Below are positions 51,608 through 60,165 of a DNA stretch of 64,000 nt, one piece after another. Under the pieces are notes generated by a model. The model had not been told where the DNA came from. It did no database searches and saw nothing but the letters and a program-made list of their open reading frames with translations. A program made the position numbers and the translations under genes. This DNA comes from Fimbriimonas planktonicus (GTDB lineage Bacteria > Armatimonadota > Fimbriimonadia > Fimbriimonadales > Fimbriimonadaceae): positions 1,736,001 to 1,800,000 of the forward strand of contig OZ248539.1 of NCBI GenBank assembly GCA_965234685.1, written 5' to 3'. The stretch's first letter is position 1. Each line of letters opens with the position of its first letter.

Positions 51608-52570
51608 TTAGCGCCAGAACGCGTTGTCGTAGAGATCGAAGTCGGCCTTCGTGCCGTCAACAAAGGTGATCGTTCCTTTGCCATCGATCCCATAGGTACC
51701 GGTCGCTGGGCAAAGCGGATCGTTCGTGTTCTCAAGTCGGAACTCTCCAGATCCGTCTGCATTGCTGGTCCAGCGAATCGTGTATCCCGCCGTGTTGACC
51801 CAAACCATTTCGAGCCGACCGTCGAAGTAGTACGTGCCAGAGGTGCTGAACTGCACGCCACCCTGCTGCGACTCGCTGGAGAACGTGAAAGGCTGACCAA
51901 AGCCCAAAGTTTCCCAACGGGTTGAGTATCTGTAATCTCGAAACTCACCTGGAGCAATTTCCTCTCGGCCGGAATCGACGGACTGTTGGAAGATTCTTCC
52001 GGTTTCAAAGTTGAAGATCGACGAGCTGCTTAGATCTCGAGGAGCGTACTTGCCCTTCGTGAACTTGCTTTCCAAGGTGTTAGTGGTTTCGGCTCCAACG
52101 GTCCGATTCTCCGTGTTCTGATATCCGACCAGGCTTGTATGTGCCGCGTCGTCAAAGATGTCGAATTTCAGGAGCGCGATATCGCGGAATCCGCGGACTT
52201 CGGCGTACTCAACAGCCGTGACTTTGCCCCAAAGGTCGTCTGAAACGGCGATTGGCGAGCCGACCGTAATGTCGCCTTCATCGAGGCGTGCCACTTTCGC
52301 CGCATCTGCCGGACGGGCAACACCGGGACGGCCAGGAAGGACGGGAGAAATGGTCTGCCGATCCGCTTTTGTACGGGCTCGGTCTGGCGAACCCTCTTTG
52401 ATTGCGGTCGAGCTTGAAGAGGCTCCCTTAATCGATGCGGCAATCGCAGCCCGGTTTCCGCTCGGAAGCGGCGATCCGCTCGAAGATGAAGACCCGCCGC
52501 AACCTGCGGAAATAACGCAAAGAATTGCGGCAAAAGGAATGAGATAGGAGAATTTATGTTTCGTGATCAT
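51608..52570 (-). CDS. Lipoprotein with low-complexity linker, unknown
   Basis: A 320-residue predicted lipoprotein. ATG 52570 gives MITKHKFSYLIPFAAILCVI and the lipobox S-A-G-C, followed by a Ser/Gly linker (GGSSSSSGSPLPSG). A basic/alanine linker and a C-terminal beta domain with repeated GTYYFDGRLEMVW and GTYGIDGKGTITFVDG strands follow. No enzymatic motif is visible. It might bind extracellular ligands at the outer membrane. The upstream frame to 52633 lacks a signal and is not used. Confidence 0.7.
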   Translation of the reverse strand: MITKHKFSYLIPFAAILCVISAGCGGSSSSSGSPLPSGNRAAIAASIKGASSSSTAIKEGSPDRARTKADRQTISPVLPGRPGVARPADAAKVARLDEGDITVGSPIAVSDDLWGKVTAVEYAEVRGFRDIALLKFDIFDDAAHTSLVGYQNTENRTVGAETTNTLESKFTKGKYAPRDLSSSSIFNFETGRIFQQSVDSGREEIAPGEFRDYRYSTRWETLGFGQPFTFSSESQQGGVQFSTSGTYYFDGRLEMVWVNTAGYTIRWTSNADGSGEFRLENTNDPLCPATGTYGIDGKGTITFVDGTKADFDLYDNAFWR

Positions 52571-52680
52571 GGCCAGCGTTAGTCCAATTCTTTTTTGACC
52601 AGCGCTCGAGCCAGCCAGAAACAATCTACGCAACTCTGGGGCACGTGTAGGTGCTCCGTATCAACCTTGCGCGGCTATCT

Positions 52681-52706
52681 TGGACCAAAAGGGACTTCTT
52701 GGTCCA
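52681..52706 (+). promoter_or_regulatory. Inverted repeat upstream of prepilin 4
   Basis: TGGACCAA (52681-52688) and TTGGTCCA (52699-52706) form an 8-base stem followed by TTTTA. It lies 127 bases before the prepilin 4 ATG and 110 bases from the divergent lipoprotein start; it could be an operator or an upstream terminator. The 260-base gap holds no gene. Confidence 0.4.
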
Positions 52707-52832
52707 TTTTAGTTTGCAGATTATTTGTGAAGGGCTTTGGTGAGCCTCTTCGTTTCAAAGCCACGATCGTTCGAACCATCACAAACTTTCCGAGCTATGC
52801 TGAATACTTCGGGCGGGAGAAGGAAGAAGAGA

Positions 52833-53528
52833 ATGAAGGATTGTGCCAATTCCAAGATTAACAACGGCGGCTTTACGCTGATTGAGTTGCTGGTGGTGAT
52901 CGCGATTATCGGAATCCTCGCCGCGCTGCTCTTCCCTGTTTTCGCCCGAGCCAAGGCGGCGGCTCAAAGCGCGACTTCTATTAGCAATGTTCGGCAGCTC
53001 GTGATGGCGAGCCTTATGTATGCCGAGTCATCAGACGATCGCTTACCCCTGGTCACCGAGGGTCCGCTTGCCACCGGGCGAACCGGCGGATACACGATGG
53101 TTATTCGATTTGGCATGGACGGAGCGGGCCGGTTTGACCCCACTCAGGGGAGCCTTTATCCGTACGTCAAATCGGGCGGGATCTACGGTTCCGCAGCCGA
53201 CCCGACGGTGCGAGAGAGCCGACAGAGTTTTGCCATCAACGGGTGCCTAGCCGAGTTTCCGCCACAGCCCGGTCTCTTAGCCATGCGCGCATTGACGACG
53301 GCCGAAGAACCATCGAGGCAGTTTATGTTTGGTGAAGAACTCTGCGGCCGGGAAGGGACGAACGACGGCTTCTTCCACCCGCTCTATGACGAGCTTGCCA
53401 CCTGGCACAACAACCGCAACGCCATGGCCTTCGTCGACGGCCACGCGAAGTTGACGTTGGTTGACGGGCGTTATCCTGAAGTTGTCGACGCTTCTGATAC
53501 TCCCTGCTGGCCGTCCGATCCTTGGTAG
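52833..53528 (+). CDS. Type II/IV prepilin-like protein 4
   Basis: A 231-residue prepilin with a longer leader (MKDCANSKINNGG) before FTLIELLVVIAIIGILAALL; Glu5 is present and the cleavage glycine is retained. FPVFARAKAAAQSATSISNV continues the helix, and the C-terminal MAFVDGHAKLTLVDG matches DUF1559-style prepilins. GGAGAAGGAAGAAGAGA is a good ribosome site. Unlike the three cassette prepilins, it has no lipoprotein partner directly downstream: after 27 bases the Fic operator region begins. Confidence 0.88.
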   Translation: MKDCANSKINNGGFTLIELLVVIAIIGILAALLFPVFARAKAAAQSATSISNVRQLVMASLMYAESSDDRLPLVTEGPLATGRTGGYTMVIRFGMDGAGRFDPTQGSLYPYVKSGGIYGSAADPTVRESRQSFAINGCLAEFPPQPGLLAMRALTTAEEPSRQFMFGEELCGREGTNDGFFHPLYDELATWHNNRNAMAFVDGHAKLTLVDGRYPEVVDASDTPCWPSDPW

Positions 53529-53538
53529 CAGGCTGCTG

Positions 53539-53601
53539 TGAGGCGATTAGGCTCGCTATTCGCCTCATGAATTGAGGCGAATAGCTGATATAATCGCCTC
53601 A
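53539..53601 (+). promoter_or_regulatory. Four-half-site nested operator of the Fic gene
   Basis: Four 10-base half-sites alternate in direction: TGAGGCGATT at 53539, its variant TGAGGCGAAT reversed at 53558-53567, again forward at 53573, and TGAGGCGATT reversed at 53592-53601. Outer and inner pairs are identical and the whole 63 bases is symmetrical about 53570. The inner pair extends to a perfect 13-base inverted repeat (53555-53567 / 53573-53585). TATAAT (53589-53594) overlaps the outer right site. A repressor, most simply the Fic protein's own winged helix, should bind here. Confidence 0.8.
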
Positions 53602-53612
53602 GGCGGCGACCG

Positions 53613-54722
53613 ATGTACATCCACGAACTTCCAAACTGGCCGAACTACACCTACGATTCGGCCGCTTTGTTGCCGAAGGTTGAAGCGGTGAACCTTAGCC
53701 GCGGGCGGCTCTTTGGGCTCCTTGATTCCATCGGCCTCGATCTGTCCCAAGAACCTCAACTTGAGGCATTCGCACAGGAAATCATCAAGTCCAGCGCGAT
53801 TGAAGGCGAAAATCTGGATACCCAGACGGTCAGAAATTCAGTGGCGCGACGCTTGGGATTGAGCGCCAGCGGCAATCCAGACCCCACTCACTACATTGAC
53901 GGACTTGTGGAGATGGCGCTTGACGCCGCGCAAAGATACGACCAGCCGCTGACGGAAGAGCGGATATTCAACTGGCACGCTGCGCTCTTCCCCACCGGTC
54001 GCACCTTGTACGGACCCATAACCACCGGCCAATGGCGGACCGATGAAAGAGGACCGATGGTCGTTGCTTCTCAAAAGCGTGGGATGGAGATCATTCATTA
54101 CGAAGCACCGGCGGCGGAGCGGCTGCCAAACGAGATGAAATTGTTTCTGAATTGGGTGGAAAGCGAGAATGAAGCCAGCTTGGTCATCAAAGCTGGGGTT
54201 GCCCACCTTTGGTTCGAAACTCTTCACCCGTTGGACGATGGCAATGGTCGCGTCGGGCGAAACATCATGGACCTGTTGCTTGCTCGTGCCGACCGAAAGC
54301 TGGTTCGCCCGTACAGCTTGGCAAGTCATATTCACCAACAAAGAAATGCCTACTACGACGCGCTGGAGACCTCCCAGAAAGGATCGCTCGACTATACAGC
54401 TTGGCTCGCGTGGTACCTAGACACTCTCAACCTTGCCGTAGACGACGCCAACCAAACGATTGAACATGCGGTTGCGCGGACGCGGTTTTGGCAGCGTCAC
54501 GAAGACACGAGCATAAACGATCGCCAACGCAAAGCATTATCGAAGATGCTGATGGGTTGGGAGGGCAAGCTCACGAACAAGAAGTACGCAAACCTCACGC
54601 GCTGCTCCGACGCAACCGCGACCCGAGACCTCGTAGATTTGGTGGCCAAGGGGATTTTGCGGGCAGATGGATCCGGCGGACGCAGCACTGGTTATGATTT
54701 GCAAGACTGGACCGGAGCGTGA
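53613..54722 (+). CDS. Fic family protein with inhibitory motif and C-terminal winged helix
   Basis: A 369-residue Fic protein that would transfer AMP or a related group onto target proteins. The catalytic motif is complete: ETLHPLDDGNGRVGRN, near residue 205. The self-inhibitory motif (S/T)xxxE(G/N) appears upstream as SSAIEGEN near residues 60-66, making it a class II Fic protein. The last 75 residues (INDRQRKALSKMLMGWEG to GGRSTGYDL) look like a winged helix with SDATATRDLVDLVAKGIL as recognition part. The operator just upstream fits autoregulation. Targets unknown. Confidence 0.92.
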   Translation: MYIHELPNWPNYTYDSAALLPKVEAVNLSRGRLFGLLDSIGLDLSQEPQLEAFAQEIIKSSAIEGENLDTQTVRNSVARRLGLSASGNPDPTHYIDGLVEMALDAAQRYDQPLTEERIFNWHAALFPTGRTLYGPITTGQWRTDERGPMVVASQKRGMEIIHYEAPAAERLPNEMKLFLNWVESENEASLVIKAGVAHLWFETLHPLDDGNGRVGRNIMDLLLARADRKLVRPYSLASHIHQQRNAYYDALETSQKGSLDYTAWLAWYLDTLNLAVDDANQTIEHAVARTRFWQRHEDTSINDRQRKALSKMLMGWEGKLTNKKYANLTRCSDATATRDLVDLVAKGILRADGSGGRSTGYDLQDWTGA

Positions 54723-54785
54723 AGCTTCTTGCCAAATCAGACACTTCGATCGAGCGACCTCATAACTTCCAAAAGGTAAAATTCT

Positions 54786-55409
54786 ATGGTGAAACCATCA
54801 CGATATATGTCTGTTTTGGTTCTCGGACTTGCTGTCGCTGTGACCGTTGGGTTTGCTCCGCAGGCCAAGTTGCTCAAAGTTTTCATTGAAGGAAAACTCG
54901 TCTCTAGCTCGGCCCGGGTGATTGATGGAAAGGTGTACGTTCCGGTCGATGAAGTTCTGAAGCCGTTCGATTACAAAGGCGTGCAGACCAACAACGGCGT
55001 CAATCTAGTGCCGATTTCTGGTGTTCAGCAGCGCGATGGCGCTTCGGGTGCGATGTCAGTTTGGCTCCAGGGCAAGCTGGCCAAGTTGCGGGTTGACAGC
55101 ATTGGATCGGTGGAACTCTACAGCCAAGAGTATTGGGAAGTTAAGGGCAAGCTGCAGAGCGCGGTCGCCGCGACGTTCTCTTTGGGTTCGGCGGTGCTGG
55201 TGTATGCCGATGGAAAGCAGGAGGGGTATTCGCTGAGTGCCGCAGAAATGGCTGGCGGCTCCTACATGGCACTGCAGAAAGCCGAGACCGGTGAGATGGT
55301 GATTCAGTTCAAGAAGAACGGCGAAGTCAAGCCAGAGCGCGTGGTTATCACCATCAAACGAAATGATTCGGACGTTGAAGACGTTTTCCGAATCCGCCTG
55401 ACCGAATAG
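54786..55409 (+). CDS. Exported protein with copper-amine-oxidase N-terminal-like domain
   Basis: A 207-residue secreted protein. MVKPSRYMSVLVLGLAVAVT is the signal segment. KVFIEGKLVSSSARVIDGKVYVPVDEVL is the 'stalk' domain often called the copper amine oxidase N-terminal domain, which is usually a cell-surface module without oxidase activity. The C-terminal part is beta-rich, with no named family. AAAGG precedes the ATG. It is followed by a 9-base-stem hairpin and converges with the TlpA-like gene. Confidence 0.75.
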   Translation: MVKPSRYMSVLVLGLAVAVTVGFAPQAKLLKVFIEGKLVSSSARVIDGKVYVPVDEVLKPFDYKGVQTNNGVNLVPISGVQQRDGASGAMSVWLQGKLAKLRVDSIGSVELYSQEYWEVKGKLQSAVAATFSLGSAVLVYADGKQEGYSLSAAEMAGGSYMALQKAETGEMVIQFKKNGEVKPERVVITIKRNDSDVEDVFRIRLTE

Positions 55410-55423
55410 GACGCCCTGATCAG

Positions 55424-55451
55424 GTCCCAGCCATCCTTGGCAGGCTGGGAC
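55424..55451. terminator. Hairpin between converging genes
   Basis: GTCCCAGCC (55424-55432) and GGCTGGGAC (55443-55451) form a perfect stem with a 10-base loop, in the 82-base gap between the 54786 and 55492 genes. No T run on either side, so termination would be weak. Confidence 0.45.
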
Positions 55452-55491
55452 GTGCCCTTCTGCCAAGCTCGGCAGGCCGATCCCAGGTGGG

Positions 55492-56469
55492 TCAGAGTCG
55501 TTCCAAGCGCGCCAACATCTCCTTTGGCGTGACGGTACCAACGACCTTTCCATCCGGCGAAATCAGCAACGTAGTTGGATAGGCTTCAATTCCAAATGCG
55601 CGCTGGGTCTTTCCCGTTTTGTCAAAGAACAGAGGAAATGGCGGCTTAGTACCTGCCCAGTTCCGCTTAATGATCGCGCCGACACTCGATTCCGTATCGG
55701 CATAGCTGGCTCCATCGGGACTGTGAAAAGCGATGATTTCAAATTTGTCTCGCTTGCTCTTCATCGTCTCATAGAGCTCAAACCACTCTGGCATTTTCTG
55801 AATGCATGGGCCACACCAGGTAGCCCAAAAATCAAGAACGATCCACTTGCCCTTTAAGCTACTTACTTTAAATCCGGGCGTAGTATCGGTAGGTGTAATG
55901 CTAGGTGCTTTGCGTCCAATAAGCTTCGCCCATTCGGCGGCAAGTACGGGCAGTCGGAGTTTGCCATTCTCAATGTTGCCCGAAGCCATTCGCGATCCGG
56001 CTGCGATGACGGTAACTCCCAACTTTGAGGCTGGAACTTGTATTCGACTCAAACCCCATTGCCCGGAGAGGTACCCAATCACATTCTCGTTAAAGGTTAC
56101 AGAAACCGAAGGTTCTTTAGTCGGCAGCCGGTCTTGGTTTACAATATCAAGCGACACTTTTTGAAGCGGCTTCAAGCGTAGAGTTACCCTCCTTGTGCTT
56201 GATCCAACTTCCACCAAACCAGCCAGATTTTCCTTTACTGCCACCAGCGTTTTGTTGTAAAGGACCGATGAGTCCAACGTGAAGCGGCCATTGACATCCG
56301 TAACGAGAGGCGCCTCTCCGTATCCGATTTGAGCTTTGGGGGCGTTTGAGGAAATTACAAACGTGTTGCCTACGGCAGCGCCCTGCACCGGACGACCCGA
56401 GGGATCCAAAACGACTCCTTCGATCGGAGCTACGGCGATCACACTCACGACAGAAAGAAGCGCAACCAT
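55492..56469 (-). CDS. TlpA-like thioredoxin-fold protein with N-terminal beta domain
   Basis: A 325-residue exported protein. A signal segment (MVALLSVVSVIAVAP) is followed by a carboxypeptidase-regulatory-like beta sandwich (IEGVVLDPSGRPVQGAAVG to LRLKPL), a middle beta domain, and a C-terminal thioredoxin domain near 205-325. The latter has LKGKWIVLDFWATWCGPCIQK, with the CGPC active site, and GIEAYPTTLLISPDG with the cis-proline. Such periplasmic proteins reduce or protect disulfides, for example in cytochrome c maturation. No cytochrome genes lie beside it. Confidence 0.88.
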   Translation of the reverse strand: MVALLSVVSVIAVAPIEGVVLDPSGRPVQGAAVGNTFVISSNAPKAQIGYGEAPLVTDVNGRFTLDSSVLYNKTLVAVKENLAGLVEVGSSTRRVTLRLKPLQKVSLDIVNQDRLPTKEPSVSVTFNENVIGYLSGQWGLSRIQVPASKLGVTVIAAGSRMASGNIENGKLRLPVLAAEWAKLIGRKAPSITPTDTTPGFKVSSLKGKWIVLDFWATWCGPCIQKMPEWFELYETMKSKRDKFEIIAFHSPDGASYADTESSVGAIIKRNWAGTKPPFPLFFDKTGKTQRAFGIEAYPTTLLISPDGKVVGTVTPKEMLARLERL

Positions 56470-56696
56470 AATGCTGTTTTTTGCTACGCAAGTTCCAATC
56501 TCAAAAGTTGCCGTATCTCGAATTGCCCGGAACCTTTCAAAACGCTACTGGCTGTCTTTTTCACTGGCAACAATTGCGTTGCAGACACCACCCTGGATCT
56601 CAATAGGTGGTCAAGAAAGTAATCGTTATCGATTCCGAATCCTCTTGCCGCTGAATCGCGTCCATTCACTACGCTCGAAGTTGAGCGCATACCATC

Positions 56697-57176
56697 ATGA
56701 ACGTCCCCCGAATCGATCGACTTCACGTCGCCCTACTCGCCGTTCTCCTCACCGCCGCCCCTTTTGTGCCGCAGCCGACCGAGAAGCTTGACGCCGCGGC
56801 GTTGAAGACCATGACCGAGGGGCTTGGCTACACCACCAAGGTGCTGAACAGCGAAGCAGGCAAGGAGAAGTACGAAATCAGCCTGTCCGAGGGCGGATTC
56901 AACATTCCTGTGAGCTTGGAAATTGCCCCGAGCAAGCGCTATATTTGGCTCGTCGCCAATCTCGGCAAGGCTCCCGCCTCGGGCTCGCCCAAGTTCGAAG
57001 CCTTGATGAAAAACAATGCGAAGACGCAGCCCGTTTTTACTTGGATCACGGAGAGCGGTAACTTGCACATGGGCATGGCGGCGGAAAACCGCTTCCTCAC
57101 CCCCGCGGATCTTCGGTTTGGCGTAACAAAAGTTGCCGCCGACGTGGCGAAGTCGGCCAGCATTTGGCAGAACTAG
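56697..57176 (+). CDS. Exported small protein, YbjN/secretion-chaperone-like fold
   Basis: A 159-residue protein with signal segment HVALLAVLLTAAPFV. The rest follows the pattern of YbjN-like/type III chaperone-like proteins: EKLDAAALKTMTEGLGYTTKVL, YEISLSEGGFNIPVSLEIAPS and IWLVANLG, ending with PADLRFGVTKVAADVAKSAS. These bind other proteins or have unknown roles; an extracytoplasmic version is common in this kind of genome. The cupin gene follows 33 bases later. Confidence 0.6.
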   Translation: MNVPRIDRLHVALLAVLLTAAPFVPQPTEKLDAAALKTMTEGLGYTTKVLNSEAGKEKYEISLSEGGFNIPVSLEIAPSKRYIWLVANLGKAPASGSPKFEALMKNNAKTQPVFTWITESGNLHMGMAAENRFLTPADLRFGVTKVAADVAKSASIWQN

Positions 57177-57209
57177 CAGGCAGTCCCTAGGCTCGGCTAG
57201 ACTGTCGGC

Positions 57210-57689
57210 GTGTCTAGCCAGCCCTTCACCGTAATTCCTGCTGGGATGCCCAACGAGCGCGTCCTGAACATCTTCGGCGACCTCGTGACGATCAAAGTGT
57301 CGGGTGAGCAAACCGGCGGAAAGCTGACGGTCATTCACGGAGAAACCCCGCCCAAGGGCGGCCCGCCACTCCACAGCCACCTGACGGACAGCGAAACATT
57401 CTTCGTGCTTGAGGGCGAGTTTCTGTTCGTGCTTGATGGCGACCGAATTACTGCCTCGGCGGGAAGCACCGTGTTTATTCCCGCCGGCGTTGTGCACCAG
57501 TACCAGAACATCGGCGAAGCGTTCGGCAAGCTCCTTCTCGTCGTAGAACCGGCCGGACTGGATGAGTTCTTCATCGAACTAGATGCCCTGCTTAAAGCGA
57601 GCGAAGAGCCCAACATGCCCGCCATCGCGGCTTTGCACGAAAAGTACCGTATGGCACTCCTGGGTCCGCCGCTTGCGGCTCTTGGTTAG
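57210..57689 (+). CDS. Cupin-domain protein
   Basis: A 159-residue single cupin. PPLHSHLTDSETFFVLEGEFLF is cupin motif 1, with the HxH..E metal ligands, and AGVVHQYQNIGE is motif 2 with the third histidine. The last 40 residues form an extra helix. Members include quercetin dioxygenase-like enzymes and sugar isomerases, but the substrate cannot be read. GTG 57210, with TAGACT (57198-57203) ending 6 bases before, is probably leaderless. Confidence 0.88.
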   Translation: MSSQPFTVIPAGMPNERVLNIFGDLVTIKVSGEQTGGKLTVIHGETPPKGGPPLHSHLTDSETFFVLEGEFLFVLDGDRITASAGSTVFIPAGVVHQYQNIGEAFGKLLLVVEPAGLDEFFIELDALLKASEEPNMPAIAALHEKYRMALLGPPLAALG

Positions 57690-57749
57690 AAACTATTCTA
57701 TAAGGGCCACTGCGTTGGTGAATCACGTAGTTCGAACCAAAAAAATGAT

Positions 57750-58718
57750 TTAGAGTTTTCGGAGCAAGAACGGACGCGTGGCTTCGCCGTTCTTCTCAAT
57801 CCCTACAATGCTTCCGTTCCGGTTGATGCCCTGAGCTTCGGTCCGAACCCAGCCAGTTTCTGGCGGGGCCAGAACGTTGAGGTCGTGTTCAACATCGTCG
57901 ATCCAGACGGTTGCCCTCCCCCTGCTTTGGCCCACGACCCAGCCACGGTCATTGATCGCATTTAAAGCGGCATCTTGGATGATTCGAACTTTTGCAGATC
58001 CTTTCGTCCATACAAGTCCCTCACGCCTTACCACTGCATCCTCGCCCCAGACCGCTCGGCTCGCAACCACGGTTCCGCTTGCGTTCAAATCCGTTATCGA
58101 AATCTCAAAACTCTGGAACTCAGAAGGCAGCCAAATGTACTTACCCTTGGAATAGATAAATGGGCTTGATTCGTATTTTTTGAACCTGGAGGAGAGACCT
58201 AGAAACTCTCCCTTCGAATTAATAGCTAGGAGCTTGCTTATGTTCCCGTTTGGCCAGTTCGTAACCGGCTTCCATATCGTCTTGCGACCTCGCCGGATGA
58301 TGAACCCACGCCAACTAGAACTGCCAATGATCGTCCCGTCACGAGCGATGTCGGCAACTTCTCCTGATCCACCCGTATCCTTGAGAATGGTCAACTTCCC
58401 GTTCTTGAGTAGGGCGGCGTTCGACATCTCAAGTCCCGACATAAAGAGGGGACTTCCGTTTCCGTATGAGCCACCAATGGTCCCGTCATCCGCAACAACA
58501 CGGATGCCGAATCCGCTTTCATCTTCGTACTTGACAAACTTCCCTTGGGTCGCGCGCCAACGCACTTTTCCTCCCTGCCAAACGTAAACAAACCCCTTCG
58601 CAGCGATGGCCACATAGCCGGTATCCGATATCCGGACCCTCATAGCATTGCCCTTCACTTCGTTGAGTGGGACCGACACGAAGCTTGGGGCAGAGACGAG
58701 CAGCAAAGCCAGCACCAT
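57750..58718 (-). CDS. Exported HAF-repeat beta-propeller-like protein
   Basis: A 322-residue secreted protein. A signal segment (MVLALLLVSAPSFVS) is followed by six or more copies of a degenerate repeat whose best copies are LNAINDRGWVVGQSRGRATVW, AQGINRNGSIVGIEKNGEATR and LLAINSKGEFLGLSS. This 'A.IN..G.VVG.S....A..W' pattern is the extracellular HAF repeat, probably a propeller. No catalytic residues are evident. The function of such proteins is unknown. Confidence 0.75.
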   Translation of the reverse strand: MVLALLLVSAPSFVSVPLNEVKGNAMRVRISDTGYVAIAAKGFVYVWQGGKVRWRATQGKFVKYEDESGFGIRVVADDGTIGGSYGNGSPLFMSGLEMSNAALLKNGKLTILKDTGGSGEVADIARDGTIIGSSSWRGFIIRRGRKTIWKPVTNWPNGNISKLLAINSKGEFLGLSSRFKKYESSPFIYSKGKYIWLPSEFQSFEISITDLNASGTVVASRAVWGEDAVVRREGLVWTKGSAKVRIIQDAALNAINDRGWVVGQSRGRATVWIDDVEHDLNVLAPPETGWVRTEAQGINRNGSIVGIEKNGEATRPFLLRKL

Positions 58719-58908
58719 ATCGCGAAGTATGTATCAGCGGCAGTCCATATCTTGGGCACAAGTGTGATCCATGTCCGTAATCCGTCAGCCTGGGCTCGAT
58801 TCCAAACGAAATTGCGTCATCAAAGCAGTTTTCAAGAGTAGTTCCAACGCGGCAGAAGTTGCTGTATAAAGAAGGGTAAGCCAGCAAGGCGCACCCAAGG
58901 AGACAGCC

Positions 58909-58926
58909 ATGCCGGGTTGTCGTTGA
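58909..58926 (+). other. Five-codon upstream reading frame (MPGCR) before 58940 gene
   Basis: ATG CCG GGT TGT CGT TGA lies 13 bases before the lipoprotein start. It has the better ribosome site of the two, AAGGAGA at 6 bases. The main gene's own start has no clear site. It could act as a translational coupler or leader peptide. Confidence 0.45.
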
Positions 58927-58939
58927 GGTCAGAAAATCA

Positions 58940-60136
58940 ATGAAGATTTATTTTGCAGTTCTAGTCGGTCTCTTGGCAATGCTCGGTGCCGGGTGCCGTT
59001 CGAACCCTGCGATGTCCGCTGAGGTCGTCTTGGTCCCAACCAGTTCTCAGGGCCAAATGGGCACTCAGGCAAAGCCGCTTTTCCTCAATGGCGTCTTCCC
59101 GATTGGTGTCTTTTCTCAGCCGCAAGAGTCCTTCGCAAAGTGGAAGTCGCGCGGAATCAACACCATTCTTGAAGTGCCCCAAGGACACGACCCGGTGAGT
59201 TGGGACAAAGCGGCTCGAGCCGCAGGCTTCTTCACCATTCGGCGACCGATGGCCGATCCTAAGCAAGACATCGGTCGCAAGGACCTCTTGGCTTGGTCTC
59301 ACTGGGACGAACCCGATGCCGCCGGCCGGATCGCGCAATGGACGCCGATGTTTGAGAAAACGGCTAAAGAGTGGCGTGCCATCGATCCCAACCGCCGAAT
59401 CTTCATTAACTTCGCCGGCCCCGACCTCAGCTGGTTTACCACCCAACGCGACGCCTATTCGACCAACTACGCGTCCCACTACCCGCGTTTGTTGGCTACG
59501 GCGGACTGGATAGCCAACGACCTGTATCCTTGTGGCGGCTGGCTGAACCAAGCTCATGCCCGCCGACGTGGAGACATCACCCTGCTCGGGGAGCCCATCA
59601 ATATCCTGAAGCGGATGACGACAAAGCCCCAGTTCGCCTTTATTGAAGCCAGCGAAATCGAACGCGGAAACGTCGAGGGTGCGCGTTGTCCGACGACGGC
59701 GGAGTTCAGAGCCGAGATTTGGTACGCAATCACCCAGGGTGTTCGTGGCTTGTTCTACTTCCCTGCCGTGGTCGGCAAAAGCGGGTTCTCATTTGACGGT
59801 TCCCCTCCCGAAATCGTCTCGGAAATGACAAAGCAAAACGCGATTATCCAGAAGATCGCTCCGTTGCTTCAAACCGAGATTGACCCGCCCGGGTTCGGCG
59901 CGGAAGTGCCAGAGGGGATCGCCGTTGGATGGCGGGTGAGCAATGGCAAACTGCTGGTGATCCTCGTTAACACGAAAGGCTCAGCCGTGAGTACGCGAAT
60001 CAAGCTTAACCGATTAGAACAAGTGAGTTCTGGTGTTTCGCTGAGCACGGGCGCGCCGGTTTCATTACAATCTGGTGTCCTCAATGAGACGTTCGATCCG
60101 CACGAAGTCCAAGTTCTGATGTTCGAGTATCGCTGA
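58940..60136 (+). CDS. Lipoprotein with TIM-barrel glycoside-hydrolase-like domain
   Basis: A 398-residue surface lipoprotein. MKIYFAVLVGLLAMLGAGC ends in the lipobox G-A-G-C. The body looks like a glycoside-hydrolase barrel: FPIGVFSQPQESFAKWKSRGINTILEV, HWDEPDAAGRIAQWTPMFEKT with a candidate Glu, WIANDLYPCGGW, and EFRAEIWYAITQGVRGLFYFP, as in beta-galactosidase or GH42-like proteins. A C-terminal beta domain follows (LVILVNTKGS..). The exact family is not assigned. Translation may depend on the five-codon frame upstream. Confidence 0.78.
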   Translation: MKIYFAVLVGLLAMLGAGCRSNPAMSAEVVLVPTSSQGQMGTQAKPLFLNGVFPIGVFSQPQESFAKWKSRGINTILEVPQGHDPVSWDKAARAAGFFTIRRPMADPKQDIGRKDLLAWSHWDEPDAAGRIAQWTPMFEKTAKEWRAIDPNRRIFINFAGPDLSWFTTQRDAYSTNYASHYPRLLATADWIANDLYPCGGWLNQAHARRRGDITLLGEPINILKRMTTKPQFAFIEASEIERGNVEGARCPTTAEFRAEIWYAITQGVRGLFYFPAVVGKSGFSFDGSPPEIVSEMTKQNAIIQKIAPLLQTEIDPPGFGAEVPEGIAVGWRVSNGKLLVILVNTKGSAVSTRIKLNRLEQVSSGVSLSTGAPVSLQSGVLNETFDPHEVQVLMFEYR

Positions 60137-60165
60137 TACTCAAGCGATTCCTTGAGAATGCTAGT

